Positions 24,901 through 30,879 of a DNA stretch of 60,000 nt are shown in pieces. The DNA lies in assembly GCA_903813345.2 (NCBI GenBank), contig CAIIXF020000008.1, positions 23,174,822 through 23,234,821 on the forward strand, written 5' to 3'. The stretch is from Owenia fusiformis (taxonomy: Eukaryota > Annelida > Polychaeta > Sabellida > Oweniidae). The first letter of the stretch is position 1; each line of letters starts with the position of its first letter. Below the pieces are notes generated by a model that was not told the DNA's origin, searched no databases, and was given only the letters and a program-made list of their open reading frames with translations. The position numbers and the translations under genes were made by a program.

Positions 24901-27325
24901 GTCAAATGTCAAATCTTAAGTCAAATCTAAAGTCAGATTTGAATTTCTGAGAACACGTAGATGATTTTGAAAATTTTTTTTAGTCAATTTGAAGCAAGTT
25001 GAAAACAGACCTTTTTTGACCTTGAGAAGGTCATTGAAGGTCAAATGTCAAATCTTAAGTCAAATCTTAAGTCAGATTTGAATTTCTGACAACACGTAGA
25101 TGATTTTGAAAAAAAAATTTAGTCAATTTGAAGCAAGTTGAAAACAGACCTTTTTGACCTTTTTTGACCTTGAGAAGGTCATTGAAGGTCAAATGTCAAA
25201 TCTAAAGTCAGATTTGAAGGTCAAATGTCAAATCTAAAGTCAGATTTGAATTTCTGAGAACATGTAGATGATTTTGAAAAAAAAATTAAGTAAATTTGAA
25301 GCAAGTTGAAAAAAGACCTTTTTGACCTTGAGAAGGTCATTGAAGGTCAAATATCAAATCTAAAGTCAGAGTTGAACTTCTGAGAACATGTAGATGATTT
25401 AGAAAAAAATTGAAGTCAATCTAAACAGTATTTGTTAAGTTATAGGAAGTTGTAAGAAATTGTTACAGACGCCGGACGCCAACCGCCGGACGCCAACCGC
25501 CGGACGCCAACCGCCGGACGCCAACCGCCGTCGCAAAAAAACGGAGACCATAACAATATGTCACCACTTTTGGTGGTGACATAATAAAGTGAATATGTGT
25601 CCATAATGACAAATAAGAACTTTAAAATTTGAAGTGATATTCACACATTAAGGTAACGTTTAAGTTATTCAAAAGTACAAAAAATGGCAGCCATATTTTT
25701 TTGGTAAAGTCACAAAATTCTGTATCGGTTTTCCTCATATGTGAATGCATTTCCTGACTAAAGAGATATATCAAAGGAAACTTCACAAAAATTCTTATAT
25801 TCACTATGTATAGTCACATACAACTCAGAAACAGAAACATTGACAAAAATAACTTAAAACAGGAACAGACAGACAGACAGACGGACAAGTGAGTGATTGC
25901 AAAAGCTCACCATGTGAGCTAATAATGGAAGTAGTGGACTAACTTTGAGAAAGTTGAAAAATTTAGATTTAACCTAGATTTTGACCTTTGATCTTGACCT
26001 AGATAAAATTTTGTTCTTACCAAGTTAGGCCCAGGTATTAGCAAAACCTGTGTATAGTGAACACCTATGGAGCTACAAAAATGTGTTCACTATAGGTAGG
26101 TGTTCACTACAGAGGCTATTTTATACAGAAATTAGTGGAGGGTGTGCTGAGAAAAGGAAATGTATTCACAAGATACATGTGTTCACTAGAGTGAGGTATT
26201 CACTAAGACAGGTGTTGATGTAGTAGATAGTTGAAAGTAAAAGAAAAATGTATGAAAACTTTTTAAAACAATTTTCAATCACAAAACCTGCCATTGACTT
26301 TATATATGAGAAAATTCCCTGAAATTGAGCTCTACTTTTTGTCAAATGTTATAGAGTAAACACAAACAATAGGCATTAACATGACAAAATGTCAACATCT
26401 AGTTGCTCACAATATTATGAGTTCAATCTTAAGTCAGATTTGAATTTCTGAGAACTTGTAGATCATTTTGAAAAAATAAGTTGGTCAATCTGAAGCAAGT
26501 TGAAAAAAGACCTTTTTTGACCTTGAAAAGGACAAATCTTAAATATGAACTTCTGAAAACTTGTAGATGATTTTGAAAAAATTGAAGTCAGTCTAAACGG
26601 TATTTGTTAAGTTATTGGCAGTTGTAAGAATTTGTTACAGATTTCAATGGCTGATCACCAACTGCCAACCAACGTAAAAAAAAAACTATTACAATTTGTC
26701 ACCACTTTTTGGTGGTGACATAAAAACTGTAGTTCTAAGAGCTTTGAAATCCTCAGAGGATATACCAGCCTGGTACATACATTGCACAACTACTAACATC
26801 TATTTGAAAGTTCTACTTTACAAAGTGTCTGATATTTAAAGAAAATTTGACTCTTTTGCGTCAAAAGTGGCAATTTCTTGGAAACTAGACGAACTTGGGA
26901 AATGGCGATGACCGGTCAAAAAAGGCACTATGAATTTGACTTGATACAAATAGTAGTTAATTCGTGTGGCCAATGTTTACAGACAGATGGACTAATGGAT
27001 GGATCAAAGAAGGCCTAGTTGATCCCAAAAAGGTACATGTACAATTTTGAAAACCTGATTTTTCTGCAATAGAACAATATTGAAACGAGGTGAGCAGTTT
27101 TTGAGACACTACTTATGCAGATAATTGAAGACTCAGTATAGACACATTTCAAAAGTTGTGGAGGATTTTAAATAGACAGATTGATGAACAGAGATTAGCT
27201 CATAATGTGTGAGCTAATAATACAATACGAGACATTGAATGCATGTATTGAGAATGGTATATGCTTACCTCTTTAGTTGCATATGCAACATTGCATAAAT
27301 CACATTTATGATCCTTGTCACTCAT
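1..27325 (-). CDS. ZNF106: ZNF106 orthologue (gene span, C-terminus off the left edge)
   Basis: Multi-exon gene on the minus strand. Proposed coding exons in transcript order: 27269-27325, 20086-20144, 16881 to about 18667 (large, possibly a cassette), 11938-11978, 10912-10990, 7702-7857, 5193-7245, 1874-3174, 1592-1643 and 985-1. Identity rests on features shared in order with vertebrate ZNF106 as I recall it. The protein starts with two matrin-type C2H2 fingers, the second introduced by SSHEC (vertebrate ISHEC). A long disordered G/N/W/R/S-rich part follows, then a short coiled coil introduced by an ISLxEEE motif, a VKSEPPSP motif and a lysine-rich tract. Vertebrate ZNF106 ends in WD40 repeats and works with RNA-processing factors in the nucleus; that end is not in the window. 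Most exon junctions agree in phase. Two do not (into the 16.9-18.7 kb exon, and between the 5193 and 3174 exons) and need transcript data. Confidence 0.88.
1592..1643 (-). CDS. ZNF106: ZNF106 52-nt exon completing the coiled coil
   Basis: Between acceptor ctatag and donor gtaagt. It reads LQQREIKLREKRINILQ plus one base that makes Gly with the next exon. This matches the vertebrate segment LKQQ...RTHRIQILQG in position and pattern. The neighbouring exons agree in phase on both sides (phase 0 in, one base out). Too short to appear as an open frame. Confidence 0.88.
1874..3174 (-). CDS. ZNF106: ZNF106 middle exon ending in the coiled coil
   Basis: About 433 codons, rich in Ser, Asp, Asn and Lys and mostly disordered. 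Many SQ/TQ and short charged segments are present. A basic Ser/Arg part (RKRQLSGSLEKRSDR, RRNSTERTEG) precedes the C-terminal helix VLEISLQEEEVRQELIVV, which continues to LRQAELRKCQ at donor gtatgt. ISLxEEE followed by a heptad-like helix is what vertebrate ZNF106 shows before its own KQQI..RIQILQG segment. The likely acceptor is gctttcag at 3175; see the phase remark under the 5193-7245 exon. Confidence 0.87.
3307..3755. mobile_element. hAT-like MITE, 449 bp
   Basis: Terminal inverted repeats TAGGGGTACCACGA and TCGTGGTACCCCTA, flanked by perfect 8-bp target duplications ATTAATAT (3299-3306 and 3756-3763). The interior has several imperfect copies of a cgtatcgatac-like motif. Target size and termini fit hAT. 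No transposase is present. It sits in a ZNF106 intron. Confidence 0.85.
4319..4625. mobile_element. Truncated pearl-like element copy
   Basis: Starts with ggcattaaaatgacaaaat followed by gtcaccacc, the left end shared with the 23.5, 26.4 and 39.2 kb copies. It contains about two units of the 'gtagatgattttgaaaa ... gaaggtcaaa' repeat and lacks the right-end hairpin. Confidence 0.75.
5193..7245 (-). CDS. ZNF106: ZNF106 large disordered exon: GN-rich, RGG and SR-rich
   Basis: A 2053-nt exon starting after atttcag with TIPKRKSLEKR. It has a Gln/Gly/Asn/Trp/Tyr-rich stretch (MNWQGNQGMYQSGNY), an RGG-like box (RGRGRGHWRGRGGWRG), an SR-type segment (SPVSKRSRSPTRSRSPNR), many SP/TP sites, a charged helix around ITEKARRIVESARKQRED, and a more ordered end (LDYNNLPEDIAELIRRDLG). 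Vertebrate ZNF106 likewise has G/W/N-rich sequence directly after finger 2. The exon ends at ETTLGISSLGLKRRRTTSET before donor gtaagt in phase 0. The next exon's best acceptor expects one left-over base. The alternatives are acceptor acaaag|gcacc, a weaker donor gtatat 12 bases on, or an unseen small exon. Confidence 0.88.
7570..7672. mobile_element. Short pearl-like remnant with right-end hairpin
   Basis: Holds aaaatgtcacc, then ttgttacagatgccaaatgcc, and ends in gaccacttgtggtggtgaca. These are the left motif, the pre-minisatellite motif and the terminal hairpin of the larger copies, with the central array missing. Lies in the ZNF106 intron next to finger 2. Confidence 0.55.
7702..7857 (-). 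CDS. ZNF106: ZNF106 exon with zinc finger 2
   Basis: A 156-nt exon between acceptor tactttcag and donor gtaagtt. It encodes GSSHECILCKEIFNNL, then TAYSSHLNSEQH, a finger of form C-x2-C-x12-H-x5-H typical of matrin/U1-type fingers in RNA-associated proteins. The vertebrate second finger begins ISHECRVC and has LSAYAKH at the same place, so orthology is clear. The exon closes with KIYFTSPKRTA and a split Asp codon that joins in phase to the 5193-7245 exon. Confidence 0.9.
7900..9250. other. ZNF106 intron sequence without recognised features
   Basis: AT-rich sequence. No open frame of note, splice-bounded exon or named repeat was recognised. Confidence 0.5.
9265..9750. mobile_element. Imperfect palindrome (foldback element)
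   Basis: The left arm (about 9298-9500) and the right arm (about 9540-9725) are inverted copies. They share taccgaaat, ttatttcacg, atctacat, tagttcag and taatacctcac in mirrored order around a centre near 9520. Ends are eroded and no target duplication is clear. Confidence 0.65.
10912..10990 (-). CDS. ZNF106: ZNF106 linker exon before zinc finger 2
   Basis: Reads SNSDIMIGSEMAEAKSHF then TVMLTNE, ending in AG before donor gttggt. The split AG|A codon joins exactly to the next exon at GSSHEC. The 5' edge may be 10990 (after aaaag) or 10980 (after ttcag); both keep the frame with the microexon. It lies just ahead of finger 2. Confidence 0.65.
11590..11668. repeat. Short minisatellite, 'caaccccaagtcaact' units
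   Basis: Four to five imperfect 14-19-bp units rich in caacccca and agtcaact. The reverse complement of the same unit forms a second array at 14217-14330. Confidence 0.8.
11938..11978 (-). CDS. ZNF106: ZNF106 41-nt microexon
   Basis: Bounded by acceptor tttag after a T-rich tract and a perfect donor gtaagt. It needs one base in and leaves one base out. It therefore accepts both the large exon and exon 2 (each leaves two bases) and passes on to 10912-10990 (needs two bases). In that frame it reads LVIIWNTGTNMGF. No similarity to vertebrate ZNF106 is evident. The support is the splice signals and the double phase match only. Confidence 0.6.
12309..14163. mobile_element. TA-flanked element with CAGGGTGGTCC ends (copy 1), interrupted
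   Basis: The left end CAGGGTGGTCCAAAAAAGTA and the inverted right end (gaccaccctg at 14163) are flanked by TA on both sides, as for Tc1/mariner-type elements. About 50 bp of the termini pair. The flanks of the insertion match the 27694-28561 copy. A separate 628-bp element sits inside it at 12814-13441. No transposase frame is visible. Confidence 0.82.
12814..13441. mobile_element. hAT-like insertion nested in the TA element, 628 bp
   Basis: Flanked by the perfect 8-bp duplication ATACGTAA (12806-12813 and 13442-13449). The uninterrupted homologue at 28183-28205 shows the empty site. Termini TAGTGTTGTAACTCG and CACACCACTA are hAT-like. Subterminal parts rich in 'aattcgcg' and 'gagtctgagac' pair as an imperfect inverted repeat. 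Confidence 0.88.
14217..14330. repeat. Inverted partner of the 11.6 kb minisatellite
   Basis: About six imperfect units of ggggttgagttttact and ggggttgagttgactt, the reverse complement of the array at 11590-11668. Some are recorded as 'gggctgag'. Confidence 0.8.
14433..14859 (-). pseudogene. Non-LTR retrotransposon C-terminal fragment, frameshifted
   Basis: Two overlapping open stretches on the minus strand read as one broken protein. The first has LKRAFLNDKKQ after SCLRTYSLFKVE. The second has IRLSNHKLEIEIGRHKK, then DRLCLNCNLNQIEDELHFI. The LRTYxLFK, IExGRHK and RLCxxCxxxxIEDExHF pattern is the known C-terminal tail of reverse transcriptases of invertebrate non-LTR elements, with a CxxC..H zinc-binding motif. 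The frame shifts near 14605-14627 and no polymerase domain is present, so it is a dead 5'-truncated copy. Confidence 0.75.
15530..15634. repeat. Hairpin with 24-bp arms
   Basis: atgacctgaatcgattgcaa is followed about 57 bp later by its inverse ttgcaatcgattcaggtcat, a near-perfect stem. Origin unknown; it may be the core of a MITE. Confidence 0.8.
16149..16216. repeat. Hairpin beside a gacggacggac tract
   Basis: atatcctgtccactgacatg pairs with catgtcagtagacaggatat across a 20-bp loop. It follows a cggacggacagacggacgg simple repeat at about 16096-16115, so it is probably one end of an interspersed repeat. Confidence 0.75.
16505..16581. promoter_or_regulatory. Tandem duplication carrying two CRE-type TGACGTCA sites
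   Basis: A roughly 41-bp unit (acatgatttcctagaatcaa followed by gtgacgtcataaatgg) occurs twice, giving the full palindrome TGACGTCA at 16528-16535 and 16569-16576. It lies just downstream of the large ZNF106 exon. The sequence match to CREB/ATF sites is exact; function is not shown. Confidence 0.5.
16696..16847. mobile_element. Foldback with CGTTCGCTACGCTCAC core
   Basis: Long palindrome. tatataatggttcaatctgt and its inverse near 16826-16846 are the outer arms, and ataatatattcac/gtgaatatattat are the inner arms. The loop is tcgttcgctacgctcact. It abuts the 3' end of the large ZNF106 exon: the in-frame read-through into this repeat is intronic. Confidence 0.75.
16881..18667 (-). CDS. ZNF106: Large repeat-rich ZNF106 exon between the two fingers (acceptor not fixed)
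   Basis: About 595 codons open on the minus strand, ending at a donor gttagt (16880-16871) that leaves two bases and joins in phase to the 11938-11978 exon. The start of the protein (LFEELENSNLQ) looks helical. A KEKEKG and TRKDKRR basic stretch follows, then S/T/Q/A-rich tandem repeats (about 17990-18445), a Gly/Arg/Phe part (FYRGR, RGKAQFF), and a long region of degenerate Tyr/Ser/Arg/Gln units such as QERKSGYSES and DQRHYSEP, like low-complexity RNA-granule proteins. Vertebrate ZNF106 has no counterpart here. An in-frame TGA lies just upstream of the ATG at 18667, and none of the nearby AG sites fits exon 2 in phase with a good pyrimidine tract. Either a small exon is missing, or this is a cassette or alternative first exon. 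It can be skipped in frame. Confidence 0.68.
17990..18445 (-). repeat. Coding minisatellite inside the large ZNF106 exon
   Basis: Two interlocked in-frame repeat types. There are three copies of a 19-aa (57-bp) unit like ETTTQGVASSQGAAAS, followed by about two and a half copies of a 36-aa (108-bp) unit containing NQRVVSTRGAAST and TTSQGAAS. Copies are nearly identical at the DNA level, including third positions, so the expansion is recent and copy number is probably polymorphic. Unit lengths are multiples of three, which keeps the frame open and supports coding use. Confidence 0.85.
18800..20080. other. ZNF106 intron sequence without recognised features
   Basis: AT-rich. A missing small ZNF106 exon could lie here (needs one base in or out to fix the phase between exon 2 and the large exon), but none was recognised. 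Confidence 0.4.
20086..20144 (-). CDS. ZNF106: ZNF106 exon 2: His pair of zinc finger 1
   Basis: A 59-nt exon between acceptor catttcag and donor gtaag. Read from phase 0 it gives ELENHSVCLMHHIKIEQKN plus two bases. Joined to exon 1 it completes a finger of exact form C-x2-C-x12-H-x5-H. LMHH matches the MLHH of vertebrate finger 1. It is too short and split to be visible as an open frame; it was found by looking for the missing histidines. It leaves two bases over, which fits in phase with the 11938-11978 exon. Confidence 0.85.
21145..21252. repeat. Hairpin of 'accatcgaatatcactttt' units
   Basis: Two direct units (accatcgaatatcactttt) are followed by three inverted ones (aaagtgatattcgatggttt). 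Lies just upstream of the foldback at 21.4 kb. Confidence 0.8.
21425..21590. mobile_element. Foldback with CATTCGCTGTGCTCAC core
   Basis: Arms tatcacttatatccactcat and atgagtggatat-type inverse (tatccactcatggatataag with gtgata) enclose the core ctcattcgctgtgctcactc. Upstream ccatgggataaac recurs in the 43.3-43.9 kb element. Confidence 0.7.
21652..22035. mobile_element. Palindromic MITE, TTAAGGTTCAGCTGG family, copy 1
   Basis: Arms of about 130 bp (ttaaggttcagctggaaagt onward through cttgcttttttcaggaaagt) are inverted around a 130-bp centre. The right tip is degraded after gttattcag. A second copy at 28598-29006 has the same arms but the centre in the opposite orientation. Confidence 0.8.
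23518..25584. mobile_element. Pearl-like element with central tandem array, about 2.07 kb
   Basis: The left end is ggcattaacatgacaaaatg plus tcaccacc. It is followed by about 13 units of 120-165 bp (gtagatgattttgaaaaaaa ... caatttgaagcaagttgaa ... aaggtcattgaaggtcaaa). A GC-rich minisatellite comes next (gccggacgccaacc, four units, 25470-25530). The right end is gtcaccacttttggtggtgac, a perfect hairpin whose outer half also pairs with the left end. Bivalve 'pearl' and Helentron-associated elements have this plan of unique ends around a tandem core. The assignment is by architecture only. It lies in the first ZNF106 intron. Confidence 0.78.
25866..25930. repeat. (gaca)n simple repeat and 'gtgagtgattgcaaaagctcac' repeat end
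   Basis: cagacagacagacggac is followed by aagtgagtgattgcaaaagc. Close relatives of the second part occur near 53500 and, more loosely, at 43165. An interspersed repeat of unknown class. Confidence 0.55.
26371..26724. mobile_element. Short pearl-like element copy, 354 bp
   Basis: Same left end (aggcattaacatgacaaaat) and same right hairpin (gtcaccactttttggtggtgac) as the 23.5 kb copy, but with only two to three degenerate internal units and no GC-rich minisatellite. A compact member of the family. Confidence 0.78.
27269..27325 (-). CDS. ZNF106: ZNF106 first coding exon: start codon and Cys pair of zinc finger 1
   Basis: Encodes 19 residues, MSDKDHKCDLCNVAYATKE, then a donor gtaagc in phase 0. 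It supplies the CxxC half of the first C2H2 finger; vertebrate ZNF106 also starts with a CxxC finger a few residues from the N-terminus. Just upstream of the ATG (minus strand) is an acceptor-like tttttcag, so a 5' untranslated exon probably lies further right, in the 27.4-31.8 kb region. The start is chosen because it is the only ATG between that acceptor and the finger. Confidence 0.85.
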
Positions 27326-27693
27326 CTTTCTTCTGAAAAATCTGAAATTATAAACAATATAAATTAATGAACTCGTGATAGGGGAAAATGTTACTGTGTG
27401 AACTGGGCTCACATGGGAAGGTTTTATTATTTTTATGTTCAGCAATAGCTGTGTGAAAAAGAGTGCAAGTTATTAAATGAATCGGGGAGTTTTTAAATGC
27501 ATTTTGCTTGTGTTTTTCTATCATATAAAAATCATATTTTGTGCACATTTTCTGAATAATTCAAAATATTCTGTTCAGTGACCTTTGCGAAACGCTAACT
27601 TTTACATTTTTTCAGTCACAATTTCAGCTGAAAAAGCTAGTTCAGCATGGTAAGGGTCATTTTGACCATGAAAATTGTGATCCTGGTCATGTA

Positions 27694-28561
27694 CAGGGTG
27701 GTCCAAAAAGTGAACCCCTGCAACGGGCCATATTTCCCTTATTTCCTGCAGGAATCCTTTCATTTTTTCAAGTGTTGTAGATGAAGGTCTAAATTTTTTG
27801 TTGGTACCATACATTTTTCTTAGTCTTGAAATTTGCAGAAATAATAAGCCCTAAACAAATAGAGAACTAATATTTTCTGACTTAGTTTGGTTTTGAATCA
27901 AGCACATTATGCAGTAAAAACTAACATCCTACCTCTGTGCAAAGATATTGTGATCCAAAGAAATGTTTTAAGTTTCCATAAAAGAAAATTTTTCCCAGTG
28001 AAATCGTAACATACCCCTATATGATCTTGAAATGTCAATATCTTCTTTAATCATGGACTAATTCTAATGGATTATAGCTCAAAACATTGAATATTAGATT
28101 TTTTCTTTTGATTTTCTAAAGATATTTGATAAAGGGCTTATCAGATTTTGGTTACAGGGGGCAACTTTGCCCCCCTCTGACCGTTTGTGTAGGTAACATG
28201 CCCCTTAACTGTTCAACAGTTAAAACTGCTTCAAAATGATCAATGAGAGTGTGAAATCTGTTTTCTGCTCAAATAGTGTTCTATTTGTCATATGGTAAAC
28301 TTGTATCTCTAACTGAAAGCTGTTTTAAGAATATCTAATGTGTTTCAACAATTTCCGTAAATCACATTGGCACAATATCTAATTTTCATGCATGTTTCTT
28401 TAAGTCTTGTAATTTTTTCGAAATCCAAGACTAAGAACAAATTATGGCATCAACCAAAATTTTAGACCTTTCTCTACAACATGTGTTAAAATGAGGCAAT
28501 TCATGCAAGTATTAAGGAAAATATAGCCTGTTGCACCGATTCATTTTTTTGGACCACCCTG
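27694..28561. mobile_element. TA-flanked element with CAGGGTGGTCC ends (copy 2), 868 bp
   Basis: CAGGGTGGTCCAAAAAGTGA at the left and ttggaccaccctg at the right, with TA on both sides. Subterminal aacgggccatatttccctta pairs with taaggaaaatatagcctgtt. Homologous through most of its length to 12309-14163, with about 360 bp less on the right. Lies upstream of the ZNF106 start codon. Confidence 0.85.
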
Positions 28562-28597
28562 TAAATAATATATGGAAGTACTAAAACTGATTGAAGA

Positions 28598-29006
28598 TTA
28601 AGGTACAGCTGGAAAATAACATTTTGGTAAAAATTTGCTATACCTGCACATGTTATTTTCTGGTACACTATAAAGTATGAAGGCATGTGTAAATTTCCTT
28701 GCTTTTTTCAGGAAAGTATCAGTATATTGTCTTCTTTTAGTATATCTGGTAAGAGGTCAATGGGAACTCCAGGAAATTCTGATATTTCACCCTTTCTATT
28801 TTTCCAAATTTTCTTTCAAAGTTTCCAGACAACACAGGAGCTACAATTGATCTGTTTCCAGGTTTACTAAAAGTAAACAATGTAATGATACTTTCCTGAA
28901 AAAGCAAAGAAATATACACATGCCTTCATACTTAATTTCTTACCAGAAAATAACATGTGCAGGTATAGCAATTTTTACCAAAATGTTACTTTCCAGCTGA
29001 ACCTTA
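28598..29006. mobile_element. Palindromic MITE, TTAAGGTTCAGCTGG family, copy 2
   Basis: Both tips are intact: ttaaggtacagctggaaaat and actttccagctgaacctta. Arms of about 130 bp. The centre is inverted relative to the 21.65 kb copy. The right tip directly abuts the element starting at 29007. Confidence 0.85.
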
Positions 29007-29476
29007 CCGGATTTTCTCGCATATAAGCCCTGGGGTAATTTCGTCTATTATTTTACCTCTTATTTTTTGCCAATGGGCGTATAAGTGTACTACTTTCAAT
29101 TTTTGGCCAAGTGGGCGTAAAGGTGAGAAGAGCTGATGAATACAATGGTTCCTCAAAGACTACCGTACCTACTGTTGTAGTCCTACCGCATGTTTTGTAA
29201 GATATATAAAGGAAATATCACCTACAACCTTGGACTTAATGTTGAAACAAAGTAACAACAGAACGATCCACCACTGCCACTTACGGCACAGCGTTGAACT
29301 TAATGTTGAAACAAAGTAACGACAGAACGATCTGCCAGTGACAAAATACTCTTGAATTTATTGAAAAAATCAATAAATAGTCATTTTTTATAGGCCCATG
29401 GGCGTATAAGCGTACTACATTCAATTTTTGCCCCATGGGCCTAAATTTAGGGGGGCGTATATGCGAGAAAATCCGG
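29007..29476. mobile_element. TA-flanked MITE with CCGGATTTTCTCGCATATAAG ends, 470 bp
   Basis: Inverted ends ccggattttctcgcatataa and its mirror near 29457-29476 are flanked by TA (29005-29006, 29477-29478). Interior has 'gggcgtataagtgtactac' repeats near both ends and a duplicated piece around cttaatgttgaaacaaagta. Probably Tc1/mariner-pogo type; no transposase. Confidence 0.82.
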
Positions 29477-29699
29477 TAGCAGAATTCTGTTATCTTAGTT
29501 CAAAAAATTTTAAAATCAACATGGTTTTTTCATTTCCTGTTTGGTGTAAATTTCTGATAACTACCCGAGACCCGAGACCACAATTGACGGAAAATGCCCC
29601 TACAGACAACTCAGTAAATGAAATTTGTGAGAAATGTATCATTCATACTCTAAAAGGAAGCTGCATACAATGAAATACAGGTGGGGGGTAGTAGGTGTG

Positions 29700-29935
29700 A
29701 AATATTTTGATGGAAATGCGTGACATATTCAGTTTTCCGCATGAAAATCCGAACGTAATGCATCTGTTTTTTTCAGCATTCGTTTTTTGCTGTATCGGCA
29801 ATCACTTTTTTGAAGTTTTTCTACAGAAATATTTTTGCATGACAATAATAAGGTAAAATGCGTATTTGCGTGACATATTCTGTCACGCAAAAAAAACTGG
29901 CATGACTTCAAATTTTCCAGCAACAGCGAGACAAA
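29700..29935. repeat. Interspersed repeat, inverted relative to 33056-33310
   Basis: tctacagaaatatttttgca, aaaatgcgtatttgcgtgac and tgtcacgcaaaaa match, in inverse orientation, the block at 33056-33310. The pair brackets SIVA1 exon 1. Confidence 0.75.
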
Positions 29936-30308
29936 TACACAAATTGCCGGACACTTGGACAGCCTGTTTTTTGTACCATCATAAACCATAGTAAAGAGGA
30001 TTATAAGATACAAGCACAGTACCCCCATAATGTAGTGTAGGCACTAGGCTAGCTGTAGATCTAAGGTTCTCTACACTAGGTCAGGGTTGATTAGCCTTTC
30101 CCAATGGCCATGATATCATGGCCATTAGGCATACCTATATTCATAATGACGCAGCAGCAAACTGCGATAAACTATGCACCTACCCTATCTTTGAATGCTC
30201 CGAAATCACTCTGCTACGTTTTTAGTGAAGTAATTTGGTATTTCATGAGTAATTAGAAGATTTGTGTCAAAAATTTGGAACTAATTTTGAAAATTAAAAT
30301 CCTCTTTA

Positions 30309-30320
30309 TGCGCATGCGCA
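30309..30320. promoter_or_regulatory. NRF1-type palindrome TGCGCATGCGCA (copy A)
   Basis: Exact match to the consensus half-site palindrome of NRF1, which is common in CpG-type and bidirectional animal promoters. It lies 1.5 kb upstream of the SIVA1 start codon, in the intergenic stretch shared with ZNF106. Binding is inferred. Confidence 0.5.
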
Positions 30321-30539
30321 GTATCGCATGTCAAAGCACAGTACCCCCATAATGTAGTGTAGGCTAGCTGTAGATCTAAGGTTCTCTACACTAGGCCAGG
30401 GTTGATTAGCCTTTCCCAATGGCTAAGATATCATGGCCATTACGCATACCTTTATTTATGATGACGCAGCAGCAAACTGCGATAAACTATGCACTTACCT
30501 ATCTTTGAATGCTCCGAAATCACTCTGCTACGTTTTTAT

Positions 30540-30788
30540 CATCCTCCTAAGCAGGTATCCAGAATCCGTACCTCCTTCTTCCACCCTGCTATAAGCAATT
30601 TAGAAGCGCCCGATTAAACTGAATCACGTGATTTAAATTATGTGCCAATGCTGTATACACGATTGCTGTCTCAGTGTTGCGACAGCGAATCAAATTGCGA
30701 GTTCTTAATCGGGGAAATGCTAACTGCTTATCGCAGGGGGTAAAAAAAGAAGATATTCTAGATTTTGAAGCCCTGTGATCGGAGGATG
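30540..30788. mobile_element. 249-bp insertion with 9-bp target duplication
   Basis: Bounded by CATCCTCC and GGAGGATG and flanked by CGTTTTTAT on both sides (30531-30539, 30789-30797). Copy A of the tandem duplication (cgtttttagtgaag) is the empty site. A 9-bp duplication suggests a MULE-type non-autonomous element. It contains a CACGTG E-box at 30625-30630. Confidence 0.85.
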
Positions 30789-30867
30789 CGTTTTTATTGA
30801 AGTAATTTGGTATTTCATGAGTAATTAGGAGATTTGGAGCTAATTTTGAAAATTAAAATCCTCTTTA

Positions 30868-30879
30868 TGCGCATGCGCG
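30868..30879. promoter_or_regulatory. NRF1-type palindrome TGCGCATGCGCG (copy B)
   Basis: Second copy of the site, in the duplicated block, with a final A to G change. The closer of the two to SIVA1. Confidence 0.45.

Noticed and set aside
23518-25584. Classic Helitron with CTRR terminus
   Set aside because: The right end is a hairpin followed by ataat, not CTRR with the usual spacing, and no Rep/helicase sequence is present. Only a pearl-like or Helentron-like plan can be claimed.
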